Origin: Leptoclinus maculatus
Lineage: Eukaryota; Chordata; Actinopteri; Perciformes; Stichaeidae
Assembly: GCA_032191485.1 (NCBI GenBank)
Contig: JAVDOI010000004.1
Location: forward strand, 18,712,943 to 18,776,942
Direction: 5' to 3'
Length of the DNA stretch: 64,000 nt
The translations under genes were made by a program, and so were the position numbers. How positions within the stretch are numbered: the stretch's first letter is position 1; each line of letters begins with the position of its first letter. Below, piece after piece: positions 12,472 through 26,560 of this stretch. The notes below the pieces were generated by a model, which worked only from the letters and a program-made list of their open reading frames with translations, was not told where the DNA came from and did no database searches.

Positions 12472-15400
12472 TGTGCACACCGGTACACACTCCCTGCCCC
12501 CGTCTTCCCCTTTACACGCAGTCACGTAAACAAGCAAGTGTAATGCAGCCCCAGCGGTGGGCTGCTCGACGATCAGGGGAGGAGGGGGGAGGGAAAATGT
12601 TGCTGCCGTTCGGCTGAAAAGTGTGTGTAATGAACTTGAGTTCCATTGATCGGGACTGAGAGTACAGGACCGGGGGCTGTTTGTCCCAGAAGGTCTGCCG
12701 TACCACTGCTTGCTAGCTCCTCATAAATGTTTGAGAGGCCTCAGCCTCTCTAGATCCACGCTACCTGGGTTACAGCCCACACACATCCACGTTGGATGGA
12801 TGGATAGTCGGTGGTGGTGGTTGAAGAGATCGATCGTCATTTTAGCTTGATGACACTAAGGTATACTATATGAGTGTTTTTGTAGCGGAGAACTGAAGGT
12901 GTGTTGACAGCAGTGTTCAAAGAGATTCAAGAAAAGTCTCTTTTATTGTAGTTTTTCAATAAAAAAAAAACTTCCCTCCCTGTCATACATTCACACTTTC
13001 AAATCTCTGTTCAGGTGCAGACATTGATATTTGCAAGTGTGTGCTAATTTGTTTGGCGAGCTATACTTTCCTATGCTGTACCCCTAAGCTCTTAGTCCCC
13101 CAACTGCCCCCTGAAATCCCCATTATGCTGTACACGGGATTTATATTACTGCAGATATCACTTAGAAAACACCTGACGTGCCGGGCGGACCGTCCGCGCC
13201 GCCTTTTGACTGCTAAGTACCAGCTGGCGGGAGGTCCTCTGCGTTATGCAGCTGGTAATAAAAGTTGAACATTGATTTTCTGTAGCAGCTTGTAACTGTT
13301 AATGTTGAGACATCAATAGCAAAAGCAAAGCGCTGGTGCCTTAATAGGAGACCGAGTATGTGGAGGGCGCGGGCAGAGGCGGACTCTAAATCACAGAATC
13401 TATCCCTGCCGATCGATAGGACAGTAACTGCAAGTGTCCCTCTGCTTTCCTAATGTTTTATAATAAACTGACAGCCTGTAATAAGGCCGAGGGGGGGGGG
13501 GGAGGAGGGGAGAGATGGAGGGCAACAGTTTCTCCATAGCTTGCCCATCTTAAATCACACCACATGGGAGTGCAGGAGAGGAGCAGAGGAGGAGGCAGAA
13601 CGGGAAGAATAGGTTTTTTCTTTAGTGAAAAAAACAACTTTTACAGGAGCATTTGTCTGGGTGTGCTCACTGCTACGGTAGTTAGTGTGTGTATTGATGG
13701 AGGGGAGGAGGAGTTTAAGGGATATGTCCTGTATTGCTTCGGCGGGGCAGTGAGTTAAAGTGTGTATTAAATCTAACTGCCACCTTGCAGATGGTAGCTG
13801 GTTTTGCACGTGTTGTGACTGTTACCGGGTGTGGATAGTGCTGAAATGAATAAAAAGACGACTACTCTTTGTAATACTACTTGTTGCAGGAGCACTCTGT
13901 TGTGATCAAGTTGCAGGCGTTGGATTCATATTAGTGTAGCTACTTGAGCAGTGATAGTTGTCTTGTTGTGTTACTCCACTGTATGCTTGCTCCTTATAAA
14001 GTTCTTGCCATAAGAACATTTTCTTAAGGTACAGGGTTACATTGAACATTTAATATTCTCTTACAACATTTGAAGACCAGGTCTCTTTGGTTTTACATTC
14101 ACCACATTTGAGCCTTGAGAAAAACTATGAGACATAACAAATATGCCTCTTTATTCCACTGTGGTAAGATGCACATCATACAAATGTCCAAATGTAGACA
14201 ATTCAAGATTTTTGAGGCTATACTGTGGTTTCACTTTAAGGTTTCTCTGGACTATTGAAAATAGTAATCTAGGTCAATGATAGCCAAAAGTATGGTTATT
14301 ATGAGTATTTTATTCCCATACATATGTTAAATTATGTTACTGATTCAGTCATTATAGGACTTAGGACTCAGGACTATACTCTTTATCTACCAGATCCGCC
14401 ATGAAGAACAACACTGATCACTTAATTGCTTGTTACTAGGGTCTGTCAATTTATCAATCCCCAAGTAAACATAGGGCCCCTGTTATGTTTCTTTACCCTC
14501 TGATAACAGGCCTTGTTTTGAACCAGATAAAGAACAGTGTCAATCCTTGTAAATCCTTGTAAGTATGTGATAAGACTTAAAAAGAGAAGAAAATAAGACA
14601 AGCTTGAGCTGTAAATTGGAAACATACTTTTGGAGATAATCTGGGAAATGTCGAAATCCATCAGAAAACTGTAACGTATATCAGGCGAGATATGAGGCGG
14701 AGGCTAAAGGGGGAGTCGGGTCAAGGGTGAGAGGGGATCCTAAATATCCCCACCACCACAACTCACCCCAACTGCCGCTTCATGGTAACATCCTGCAGTA
14801 TTGCCAGGTAATAGTGGTAGGCTGGAGACCTGGAGCTTTTATTGCTTGATAAAGTCTGAAAGCCTTTTAGGCAGCCTCATTACATGGCATTCCCTACAAA
14901 GTGGTGGCCGGCATCAGGAGCTGACTGACTGCACACCATGTTAGATTTCTTAGGCTAAAATTGACAGGAAATAGGCGGAAGTATTAGGTTCATTGCTTAA
15001 GGGCACACTCCCGACTCCTCCTGATGAGATGAAAGAAAAGTCGTGACACTCAAACTTGATTAGCTGGGGTTTGGCTCTTCTGTCGCGGACAAAGTTTGAG
15101 CAAATATTTTGTGTTTGTGTCCTGCTTCACATTGATGCCCGAGGGATGCTGATGGGGGGGTAAAAAGATTTGTTTGAAAAAAAATGAGAGTCCAATACTT
15201 GTCAATCAGCACATGTTTGCCGAGCACTTCACCAAGTTTCCAAAACGGAGTGATGAAAAAGCACTAGACGCAGTCGCTCGGTGCATGGATTGCACTTTAT
15301 GAACTATATACTACATATATAGTGTTAGCCCAACTGCAATCACTGCTACTTTATTTCACATTACTGCTGTGATTGCACCAATCCAGGTCCTGAGTCTGTC

Positions 15401-18400
15401 ATTTGTGGGACGTGCAAACATTAGTGAAGCATATAGGGGCTGCTTGTCTGTATACACACACACACACACAGAAACGCATGCTATGACGCATGGTTCGTGC
15501 CATATTTCACACACATGCGTCACACAGTATCTGGGTACATTTTTGCATGGACTTCTCGTGTGGGTAAATATAAAATGTGAAAATTGAATATAAGCTAAGG
15601 CGTTTGAAATGTCTGCAAAACCTGTGTATCTACTTCAAGTCCACCGTCTCCACATGTAACTTTATCTCAGAACTTGAGCGGTCCTCATTTGGGAGGGTTG
15701 GATGTGAGTCCCCACAATGTTTTGTGGGTAGGTTTTTGTTCCCACAGTGTACACATACACTGTAATTGTACTATTTACTATTGTAAATAATCAGAGTTAC
15801 TACCTAGTAGCAGTCTTGGGGGATGTAGGGGTTGGTAGTCCTTTTTTTTACACCTGTGACTTCTGCTGTTTCTTTTCGTTAAATATGCTTTATTTTATAT
15901 GTTTCCTGGTCCCTCTTGAGAGCAGGAAAAGACAGTCACATTTCATGTTGAGTCAAGGTCTCTCGTAAGCCAGAGCAATCCATACACACACTAACCGTAC
16001 CTTTATACATGTATTGATCAGGTCAAATGTACTGATGATGACTCCATTTTGTTGACTTACAGCCCTGTAAAAAGCTTTTGGTCCCACACAACAAGCAGCT
16101 CAAAAAGGGGGGGAAAAAAAGTCCCTATTTTGCTTTTAATGAATTAGTTGTGAAGCGTTGTTCCAGTTATATGCTCCATAATTTGGCCCCTTCCTTATTC
16201 TCAATGGGTATAAATATTGAACCGTCGCTGCCTCACAATGTTAATCAATCCCCGACCAAATTCTAAATGATTCGGTTCGTTTCAGGAAATGGATATTGGC
16301 CAGGCTTTATGGGGGGAGAGGGCGGGCGGTGTGCATGAATTAGCCAGCTCCCTTGCTCGCTGGCCAGGGATCAGGGCATTGATTCTGAGCTGCCTCGGCT
16401 GTTGCTTAATTAGGACGTACCTGTCTGGGAATTACATGTTGTTGTTTTTTTTCTCTCTTCATTGTGTGGAGAAACAAATGTGATACAGAGAGAGAGAGAG
16501 TAAGAAAGGGAGAATCATTTTTTTCATCAAGGTTAATCACGTTTTGCTGTGTTTGTGTTGTTGTCAGCAGATTGGTGTCTGACCTCGTGGTGCACAAAAC
16601 CCATTCTTCGGTGTGTGTGGCGCACTAAACATGCTAATGAGAGATCCCAGCATAGGAGTACAGGTGGTGAAGGTGGTTGATATTGTAGGAATGGAAAGGT
16701 AAACAGAAAGGTGAGTTAAAGCAAGAGCGGGGAAAAAAAATCAATATTGAGTCACTTATGAAATGTTTTTGTGACACAATTTCACTTGTTTAAGATCCTA
16801 CTTATTTATTATTTTTTAAATATACTTCAATATAACTTATTCCAAAGTCATGTTACTTGTCATTTACAGTATTTAGAGATTGGCCCTGTATTATACTTGA
16901 TGTCAAAAGGTTTTAAGAGGAAATTACAGACAGACACTCAACACAAGTTTAAATGACTGTAGTTAAGACATTTAAAAGAAGGAAAGGGGGTGGAGGAAAA
17001 GCTGAGGAAGGGAGGAAAAGAGATAAATGGCAGTTCAGATGTGGGTGAAGATAAACGAGGAGCGAAGGAGGTGGATGGGAGGATGGAGTTGTGATAGATC
17101 GAGGCATACAAAGATGGATGTGAAAAAGAGAGAGAGAGAGAGAAAGGGCAGAGCAATGAGAGGAGAGACAATGCAGAGGGGCTGATGATGGTGAGGGATG
17201 GAAGGCAGGAAGGATGGATAGGTGGGTGTCTCTAAACTCCAACCTCAGAGCCTGACTAATCACTTGACAGACAGTTAATGTGGTGCTGAGGCAGCTCTTG
17301 AATCACTGGCTGTCTTGGTTTCTTAAGAATGGACAAAAGAACCGATTTTTTGATCACCGACCTTGAATAAAGAACAGCCACATTACTGACCAAATCATTT
17401 CATCATGTTTTTTTATATTTACGTCATTGTATTAATCGGCTTTATATTGTGAAAATCAATAGTTGTTTCATGTTCTAGTCTGTTATTTAGAGATAAACTT
17501 ATTGGTTTGACTTTTAAACAGCATATTACTTAACCCAACGATCTTGTTGTGTCCTACAGGCAATGTAGATCATTTTCTATCCTAGTGTTTGAAGGCAAGC
17601 AAGAACCTGATACTAGAGCTGCAACTATTCTGTTCTGGAGGCCATTATTTACTATTTTTCTGACATGTTTTGGACGGAATGATTAATCAATTATTTGAGA
17701 AAATAATCATCAAATGAATCAATAATAGAAAAAAAATTAATAATCTGTTGCAGCCTTAATTGATACGAAAATGATATAGTTCAAATAAACGGCTGGAATG
17801 TGCAGATTAAATAAACATGCATGACATCATGGATTGGTGCATTCCCAGTGTTCTAGACTAAAGATAAAATCACTTACAGTACTGTGATCCATAAAACGAA
17901 TGTATAATGTAGTTTTTTGACCCATTCCTTCATTTAAAGCAACATGAGGGCCAACACCTGGACATTTTATTCACATATTCAATAGAACGACCAATGTGAG
18001 ACTTTGTGAAATAAACCTTTAGATTCCTTCAGAGGAATCAAACACAAGCCTACATTCTCTACATTTTTAGCAGCTTTTCACTTGCTTTGTTCCTTCTAAA
18101 GGCTTCAATATGGGAGCATTATTTAGGGCTATGTCCACAAATCTGCTCTCTCCGCTGGGAGCATTTACCACCCCGCGCTGCTCTGGCAGCTACTCTGGTT
18201 CTCCTCTCGGCTGACAAGGACTGGCAGCGCCTGTCTCACCCAATTACACCTGATGGGGTCTGACCTGTAGAGCTGGGTTAACTGGTTGCTGGCTGAACAC
18301 TCTCTGACCTCTGTCACTGCATCTGCTTTGCCAGTATGGCAACTGTCTGTGTGCGTGCATCAGCAGCACACATCTGTGTGAGTTTTGGGGAAAGTTGATC

Positions 18401-20021
18401 AGGTAAAGCTTGTCATTTATTTTCTCATACTACCTGGAAGATGACCTAGTACAAACTCTGATTTTTACTGAGCATACTGTAGAGTGCAGTTTTGAGTCTT
18501 TATTTTCACTTTCTTCAGTCTGAATTTGAACTTTTGACCCATTTCTCACCTCTGGGCTTTCATGACACCAGTCTTTCTATTAGGCCTGTAAGCCTTTTAA
18601 AGGAAATCAAAGTCCCATTAACAGTGTTGTGACCCCCATACAACTACTAGTGATCCTTTACTGAACTCTGACCCACACAGCACTCACTCTCTCTATCTCT
18701 ATCGCCATTCTGTGTTGCTCAACACCCAACGCACACGATCATTGCTCACGGTCCTACAAACACTTACGAGATCAATGCTCTGAGAGTGATAATCTCCTCC
18801 CTGATAGAGGGTGAACGTCTTCACCTAAGACGAGCAAAGAGTGACAGGGGACAGAGAGAGAGAGCAGAGCTATTGATAAAGACAAACACACACACACAGA
18901 TCAGGACAAGTGTCTCCTCTCAGCTGGAGTGACATCTATATCCCTGTCTGTATCGACACCTGGCCTCACTAAGAGCTCTTCTAGCAGGGAGGAGGTGACC
19001 GGTCCATCCACAGAAAGAGAGAGGGATGAAGATCGAGATAGGGGGGGAAATACCAAGACGCAAAAAAGAGGCAGGGAGATGGAGGGAGTAAAACCACTAT
19101 GTTGGTCTGCTATGCCCAATACAATTATTTCAATTTTTTTCAGACATATTCAAACAGTATATATAACATTAAATTAGAACAAACAGTAACTTCCCCGTAT
19201 TAAACCAGTGTCATGACGAACATACCCCATTAGCCCCAGCTGAGAATACAGCGACCAGTGTTGATTGAATGAGGCTAATAAAAGGGTCTAATGTTTTAGT
19301 TCGGCAGTCGGAGCAGAGCTACTTTCATGCCTTATTTCACTGCGATCCATATTCATCTCCAGTAGCAACAGCAACGCTGCTATTGTGAGTGATTCCTGTC
19401 TGTGGTACGCAAACCGTGTAAGATGCAGTCACGAAACTTTACAGGTGTGTAGTTGAGATCAAAATGAAGGCTAAGTTCTAAGATGGGTGTGGTCGGAGCA
19501 AAGAGGAGGGGGGGGGGGCAAAGTCTCAATTGGCGTTCAGGCTGGTGTGGTCCCCCCTCGCAAGATGGCCCCTCGTTGTGTCTGCGTACACACACACGAT
19601 GCCCTTTCCTTCAGGTAAATGTATCTCAACCTCACATCTCTATTCATCAGATCAATTCTAAATCTCCTGGCTTTACATTACTCTAGCCCCTCCCCCCCAA
19701 CCCCACCACCTCCACACAACACTGATCCCCTCAGCCGGCGCTACGCCGTCTGTGTGTCGGGCTTCTTTCACAGGAGGCCTGAACAGGCACTGCCGGGGGC
19801 GATACACATCCCTCAGGTGAGCCTTTCATTATGGATGATGTTTCTGCCAAATTATTTAGACCCTGAGCCCCAGCAACACCCCTACCCCATAAAAACCCCC
19901 ACACAAACAAAACGCACACAGACAGACTCCAAAGCCCCACTGCAATCCCCCCCCCCATCCCTCCCTCTTTCCTCGCTGTACCACAAACACCAACACAAAC
20001 GTTAATCCTGCCTGATCACCT

Positions 20022-20070
<49 letters not shown>

Positions 20071-23000
20071 GTGTGTGTGTGTGCGCTTTTGCTTAGCAGT
20101 TCATTAGTCCCTCTTTCTTTGTTTAGAGAAGGTAAAGAAGTGAAAGTATGACCCCTGTGGATTACAGTTGGATGGAGGGAGGGGTAGCTAAGGATGAGGA
20201 AAATATTCATCATATGTATGCCACTGGTGCTGCTCTCAGTGCCATAGAGGGGCCAGGTTGAGCGAAGCTACCTTGACATCATTGGCCTCAGTAATGTAGG
20301 ATGTTACAATAGGTTTGGTCAAGTGTGTGTGTATGTGTGTGTGTGTGTGTGTGTATTCCTCAGAGGCCATTTGCTGCAGACTTGTTAGGTAAGAGACAGA
20401 GATGACAGTCTCCTGGCAATGTCTGACCTCGGCTTAGAGAGTGGAGAGCAGCTTTGGGAGCTGAACACACACACACACACGCATCAATGTACCCCGTCTC
20501 TTCGTCCCTTAACTTATTTGGCTACATATCTCTCCAAATCCCCTGCTCCCTCTCTCTTCCCTGCCTCGGCTGCCTCCCACCTGTCCATCCCAAATGCTTC
20601 ATGGTACCTGCCTCCCACCAATTTCTATTCTCTTCCACTTCATCATCCTCCTGTCTCCTTCTTCAGCCTTTCTCCCTTCTTCACTTGACCCCCAACTCCC
20701 TCACCCACCAAAGCTCAATCGGGAAAAAAAAAATCCCATTTCCCCAAAGATCTCACATCCTTGCTTGTTCCTACATACTTAAGCTAAATGAAATGGCTTT
20801 ATTCATTTTCTTAAAATGTTGCATACCTGAAAGGGATAGTTTGGGTGTTGGGGTTATGTGAGTAATGTATTGCTGTGGACAGGGGCAGCAGCCAAACGTA
20901 ATTTAGTCTTCTAAAAGAAAGACCCACCTGAAAGTTTAAGTGAACACTATATCTAGAATATATAATATAATATATAATATATATATGGACCTGAACAAAA
21001 AGTGAAACGTATCTATACTGTTTTTGTCAACGGACGCCGGTGGCTTTGAAGATAGCATTGATAAGTTTCACTTTTAGTGCAGTTCCCTGTCAGAAACGGC
21101 TGTCTGATGGTAAGATAAAGGAGTGAAAATATTCAAAATATAGCGTTCACTTCAAAGGATATCGATTTTTATTTTTTTTAGGTTGGCCTTTATGTGGTTA
21201 AAATACGTCTTGCTGCTGCCACTGTCCACAACAGCTCCTGTGCCAGTACTCCTGACCGCCATCTACATTAGGTTATACAATGAACTCTATTTCAAAACAC
21301 CCAAACTATCCCTTTAATTATGCATAGTTTAATTTATTGCTTCTAATATTGGAATTGATGCTTACTCTACAACTTCTGCACCCATTGTTCAACACTAGAG
21401 AGCGACGGCTGAATTACACAAATGTAAACTCTCGACATTAATTTCACGTTCCCACTAAACTGAGCATGTATTTACAGTTGCTTTGCATAAAGGGGAACTT
21501 AAATTGCATAGTTGTGTGTAAAAGCTTGCCTTCTCCCTTTCTGCTTTGGAAGAGCAACATACTTCCCCTATTTCCTTCCTTCCTCACTTTCTCCTTTGTC
21601 CCTTCCAGACCACTGGTCCCTTCCTGCCCCACCTCCTTTCCTCCTTCCTTCCTTTCCACGCCCTCCCCTCTTTCCACTTTCTTACTTCCGTTTCCTTTCT
21701 CTCTCATCCTTCCTGCCTCTCTCTCTCTCACCTGCATCACTGTGATCATCATCCACCACTCATACCTCAGGAGTAGCACTTTTAATGGGGGCAGGAACAA
21801 TTACCCAGGACCCTTTTTACCGTATCTCCCACTCAAATCTTTCCGCTTCAGGGATTTCATAGACTCACCCAGGCTGAATAGGACCAGGAACTTGAGGCAG
21901 ACGAACTCCCGTTGGTCCATCTGCAGGGAGCGTAGCTTGGCCACCAGCTCCTGGGCGTGGCTCAACAGGTTGTTGAGGGTGACTCCCGCCTGTGAAGCAA
22001 TCACTGCATAGTCCACCTGGAATAAGCAGGGAGAGAGGGATGTGAAGAGATGCTCTGAAGGCAGAAAATTATGGATTGAAGGTACTCTGTGAAGTTTTTC
22101 TTGATGACTAAGACAGTATGATTAGATCAGTGGAGGCTGGTGACTCAAAAATTGGGAGAACAGAAGGAAAACCCACCCATGGCGTCTTGTTAATTTACAT
22201 TATTGGCTACTTATCTCTACTTTTCTTTTGTTCAATGAAAAATTAAGCAATGTAAAACAATGGCTTACAAGATATCTTAAAAAAACAATCTGTGCAGGCT
22301 CTGGATGGGAAGGAATATGGTGTCGTTTGTGCGTAATGTTTCATCATTTCAATGAGGGGTGAGCAGCAGCACGTCCGGCCGCCGTACGCCTCCGTAGTCC
22401 CGCTGCAGCCCCGGACACCTGAGGCAGCTCCATTTGCATTTGAAAATAGGAGATTTGGACTGTTGGAAAAAGCCTAAATAAATTCTGATTTTTTTTTTTT
22501 AGATGTTTTTAAAAGTAGTTAGAAATATTGACTTTAAAATGTATCTTCTTAATATGCTACTGTATGAATCTATCTACTGCTTTACCGCCAGTTTGTTACT
22601 CTCACATACAATACATTGGTAGAGAGTTGATGAAATTTGGAAATCATCATTGGACCAATGTCAATATTGTATTCTGGTTGTTGATTTGTTCGGGAGGACA
22701 TGGAGCATCACTTTTGCATATCATTAAATTATTTATCACACTGACACTTAGTAATGGTATATTTCAACCAATTACTCTTTAAAAATGAAGAGGATGAGCA
22801 ACCTCCTCTGGTTTAGATACAGCAGGCTTAATAGATGGCTTCCCCTCTCTTACTTTGTGTCTATTCACTTGGTTTCAGTATGTCTAACTGTGGATATTTC
22901 TTTGGGATTCTTATCCCCATTGGAGGGTTATTTCAATCAATGAAAGTATATCTAAAACCCCAATACGCAAAAATTATTGACTATGCAACTGTACCCTGAA

Positions 23001-23360
23001 CACATCGGCACCATGAACATAATGCAATGATTTGTTCATCCCTGTACCTGCTCTCACAGAGTCAGAAGCTTTGGTCTGTCTGTCAGAGCGTGAGTCAGAG
23101 ATGTGTCAAAAAAGCAGCTGCGGGCAGTAGGTTTTTTTCAGTTTAACTGTTTTTTTTTATGACAACATGCTGTAGGCAGAGAGCATGGGAGTTCACCTCC
23201 ATCTGACTAGACCTGCCAGACTTGACTTCTCTCTCTCTGTTCTCTGTTACACAGCAAAATAAAAACATGCATGCTGAGAAACGACAAAACAAGATAGATA
23301 GATAGATAGATTACCCATAAACCCATTTTTCTTGGGTCCAACACATCTGTCCGCACACAC

Positions 23361-23393
<33 letters not shown>

Positions 23394-25306
23394 GTCCTTT
23401 CTGCAGCCGCAGCACATTTGTCTGGGAGGCAAGTCCTTAGCTGCCACTCAAAGTAAGCAAGACCATATTACATTTTTATATTTATTGACAATTCATTACC
23501 ATAATTGACTGTGCTAGGGTTTCCTGGGGAAGGTAGATGTTGGCGTGTGCAGTTCCTAAAGCTCAGGGAGGAAGAGGGTCCCTGTGAGCCTCCATTTGCA
23601 ATTAAAAACACCCTCGGATTTGGAATTAATTTATTGTGTAAAGAGAATGATTGGAGCATGTTTCTCATCTGTGACGCAGGTAAGGGTCAAATGAAAGTAA
23701 ATGTCTACAATACATAATAAACATAATGTTTTACTCTCTTCTCCTATCCTGCTTTTCTTATCTTTCTCTTTCACTACACTACTGTACCTCCTCTCCCGAT
23801 TTATCCTTAACTCCTTTGTCTCTCTCTCTCTCTCTTTCCTCCTTCCCTCCTTCGAGACGGTTAAGAGTTATGACTCGGTGAAAAGCAGACACTGCCCCCC
23901 TTCCAAGATGTCAATCAATTTACATAAAATCAACTGTGCATGAAATAACTTCATTGAAGGATTGGACTGTTGATGGTGATGCCTCGGGTTATTGCCTTCT
24001 AGCCTCAAGTAAAAAGAGAGGAGGGGAAAAAAAAAATGCTATAATGTCACTATAGCAGACTTAGCACTAACCCTGGTGACCTGCGCATCAGTCAATCAAT
24101 CAATACTACTTTATTATCCCTCCTGCAGAGACATAGAGAGTAAATATATGAATAAACCTTCAAATCTTAACCCATCATGAATACGATAAACAGCCTGAGC
24201 AGAACATTAAAGCGGAATATGGAAGGTGAGCTCGGTTTGATGGGTAGAGGGGCTTTGATGTGTGTGTGTGTGGAAGACGGGGATGGAAAAATGTACCTTG
24301 TTTGAAAGCACAGAAATCTAGTATTGGCCAAGAAACTTCTGTTTTTGCATTTCTTCTTCATTTGACTTTCATCTACACCAGGAGCGTATAGTGCTGCTAT
24401 CAAAATACCACATACCGAAAAAAACTGTCTGCCACGCTGTGAAGGCCTTGCTTAATCATTCAACAGTTCAGTCCAATCTTTGTCATTTCATGTTTGCACA
24501 CATTTGTACGTTTGATGCTGTGACAGGATAAAGAACAAGCCTCTTTTCTTCCACCCACAACCCCCCCCCCCCCCCCAAAAAAAACCCCACTCATGGCCAT
24601 TGCTCACTGCTGTTGGTGACATGACCGCATGAAGCAGTTCAGAGAAAGACAGAAAATAAGAAAAAAAAGACAGAAATTAGCAAGTGAAGAGCTTGAAGAC
24701 AAACGAGACAGAGGACGGAGACTGAATGACAGGCTACAACGGTACATTTGCGGGCACCATGGATTTCCTTTCAAGTAGTAGTTTGACTGACGAGAGCAAA
24801 GAAGAGGACTCGATTCAAAGCAAAAAGGGGAGAAAAATCTGTCCAAATTTCCATTTGAACAAATTGTCTGTCTTAAAGAGCTTTCTGAAAAGACCTGACG
24901 ACATCTGCCAACCTGAGGACATTTAAGTTGTTCCCAACACAAACTTTATCAACTTAAACTTTAACGATACAAGTAGCCTGATCTGCCTTATTGGAATATA
25001 TGAAGACAATTAATAGAAAACTGACAACACGCTGAGTCATGTCTTTTGTCACTGGGCCTGTACGTCGGTTTGACACAGACGCTAGCAATGGTGCAATGCA
25101 ACGACAAGACCTATGGATCCGACCAAAAGTAGAAAATCATTAACTTAGCTATGTTCAACAAAAACGTCCATTTCATCACAAATAACTCACTGAACATGGT
25201 GTTTTCTTTTAGAATATCCCATTGGCCAATATCATAAGCATATTGCAGCAATTGAGTTAACACATTACAGACCAGTGTGGCCAATGAACGGCATTATGTG
25301 ATTTGT

Positions 25307-25397
<91 letters not shown>

Positions 25398-25508
25398 CAT
25401 TTGCTTTGGGTAATGCTACTGTGTTCTGAATATCCCTGGTGTTATCGCTGTGCTGTCACCCCTGGCCAGGCAGAGAATAATAGGAAATAATGAACTGTTT
25501 CAGAGCCT

Positions 25509-25543
<35 letters not shown>

Positions 25544-26507
25544 AACACCAGCTGTTCATTAACCACGGTATGCAAACGAAACTGCAGTCCTGTGCCTTCC
25601 CTGATTATCAGGCCCTCCTCCTCCTCCTCCTCCTCCTCCTCCTCCTCCTCCTCCTCCTCCTCCTTACCGCTCTGGTCTCTTCAAACTGCTCTCATCATCT
25701 CCTTTTTTCCTCCTTTCTTGTCCCCTACCACCTTTCACTTCTCCTCCTGTCCTCCCTAGTCTGCCCTTCCTTATGTCCTGCCTCTCCCGTCTCCTTTCTC
25801 CATGCCAGCACCTCCTCATCTTCTTCACTTCTTCCTTAGTACCATTTGTCTTTTTCTTTCCTTCTCATTCCGCACATCTTTTCTTCCTTTGCCTATTCCT
25901 CCCTTCTTCCTTTGCTTTTCTCAACAGACCTCTTTAGCACTTTCCTCTCTCCTCTTCACTCCCCATCTTTTCTGTTCCATCGATACTTCTCCTTCTCTTT
26001 GGCTTTTCCTACTTCCTTTCCTTTGTGTTTTCTCTTCACCTATTTGTGTGCATATTGGCCCGATGTACATGCCAAGTACACACTTCTACTACCATTAACC
26101 ACGGTTTGTACTACTCCACACTAGAAGTACTAATGATTATTTACCACGGCCAGTTCTTCTTCGGCTACTCTGAAAATCTACCCCCCCCCCCCCCCCCCCC
26201 CAACCCTGTCTTCATTCACAATCATGGAACTAAAGCAGGACTTCCCTGTGTACAGTGCACTTGCCTTGCTTCAATATTTATACCAGCATCTGTTGTTGTA
26301 AAACATTTTGTTGAAGAGCAATGTTTTGAAGAGCCAGCCAATCTATAATGTATGACTTCTCCTCTCACTGACAGCCATGCCACTGGTCAGAGGCATATTC
26401 ATGATGAGCGGTCTTATGTCTTTGTGTGTGTGCATGAGATTATGAAAATCACTGAATGCTGAAGGAGTCTTCCCTGCCTGCTCGGGGTTTGTGTGTTTAC
26501 TGTTTGA

Positions 26508-26560
<53 letters not shown>

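Larger units (their letters stand above)
527..21868 (-). other. last nr5a2 intron, about 21.3 kb
   Basis: GT-AG intron in phase 1. It carries several transposon remnants (6836-6975, 10294-11612, 17613-17757, 20830-21315), TG/CA microsatellites, a GAA repeat (8634-8693) and an AT palindrome (10227-10288). Candidate conserved noncoding patches lie near 7860-8010, 14690-14960, 16126-16440, 18105-18320 and 19215-19400. I recognise no exon of any other gene inside it. Confidence 0.85.

Noticed and set aside
15951..15962. Near matches to the NR5A site (TCAAGGTCT here, also near 28618, and TCAAGGTCG near 34418)
   Set aside because: Each misses the last base of the consensus, and such near matches are expected by chance at this frequency.
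21466..22011. 181-residue plus-strand open frame
   Set aside because: It runs through a CT-rich tract and then antisense to an nr5a2 exon. No protein family features.
22132..22450. AGTGGAGGCTGGTGA sequence resembling a fish hAT-type transposon end
   Set aside because: No matching inverted end or target-site duplication was found downstream, so an element cannot be supported.
24087..24132. Sequence resembling the 3' end of a fish non-LTR retrotransposon (CAATCAATCAATACTACTTT)
   Set aside because: It is too short and has no reverse-transcriptase remnant or target duplication.
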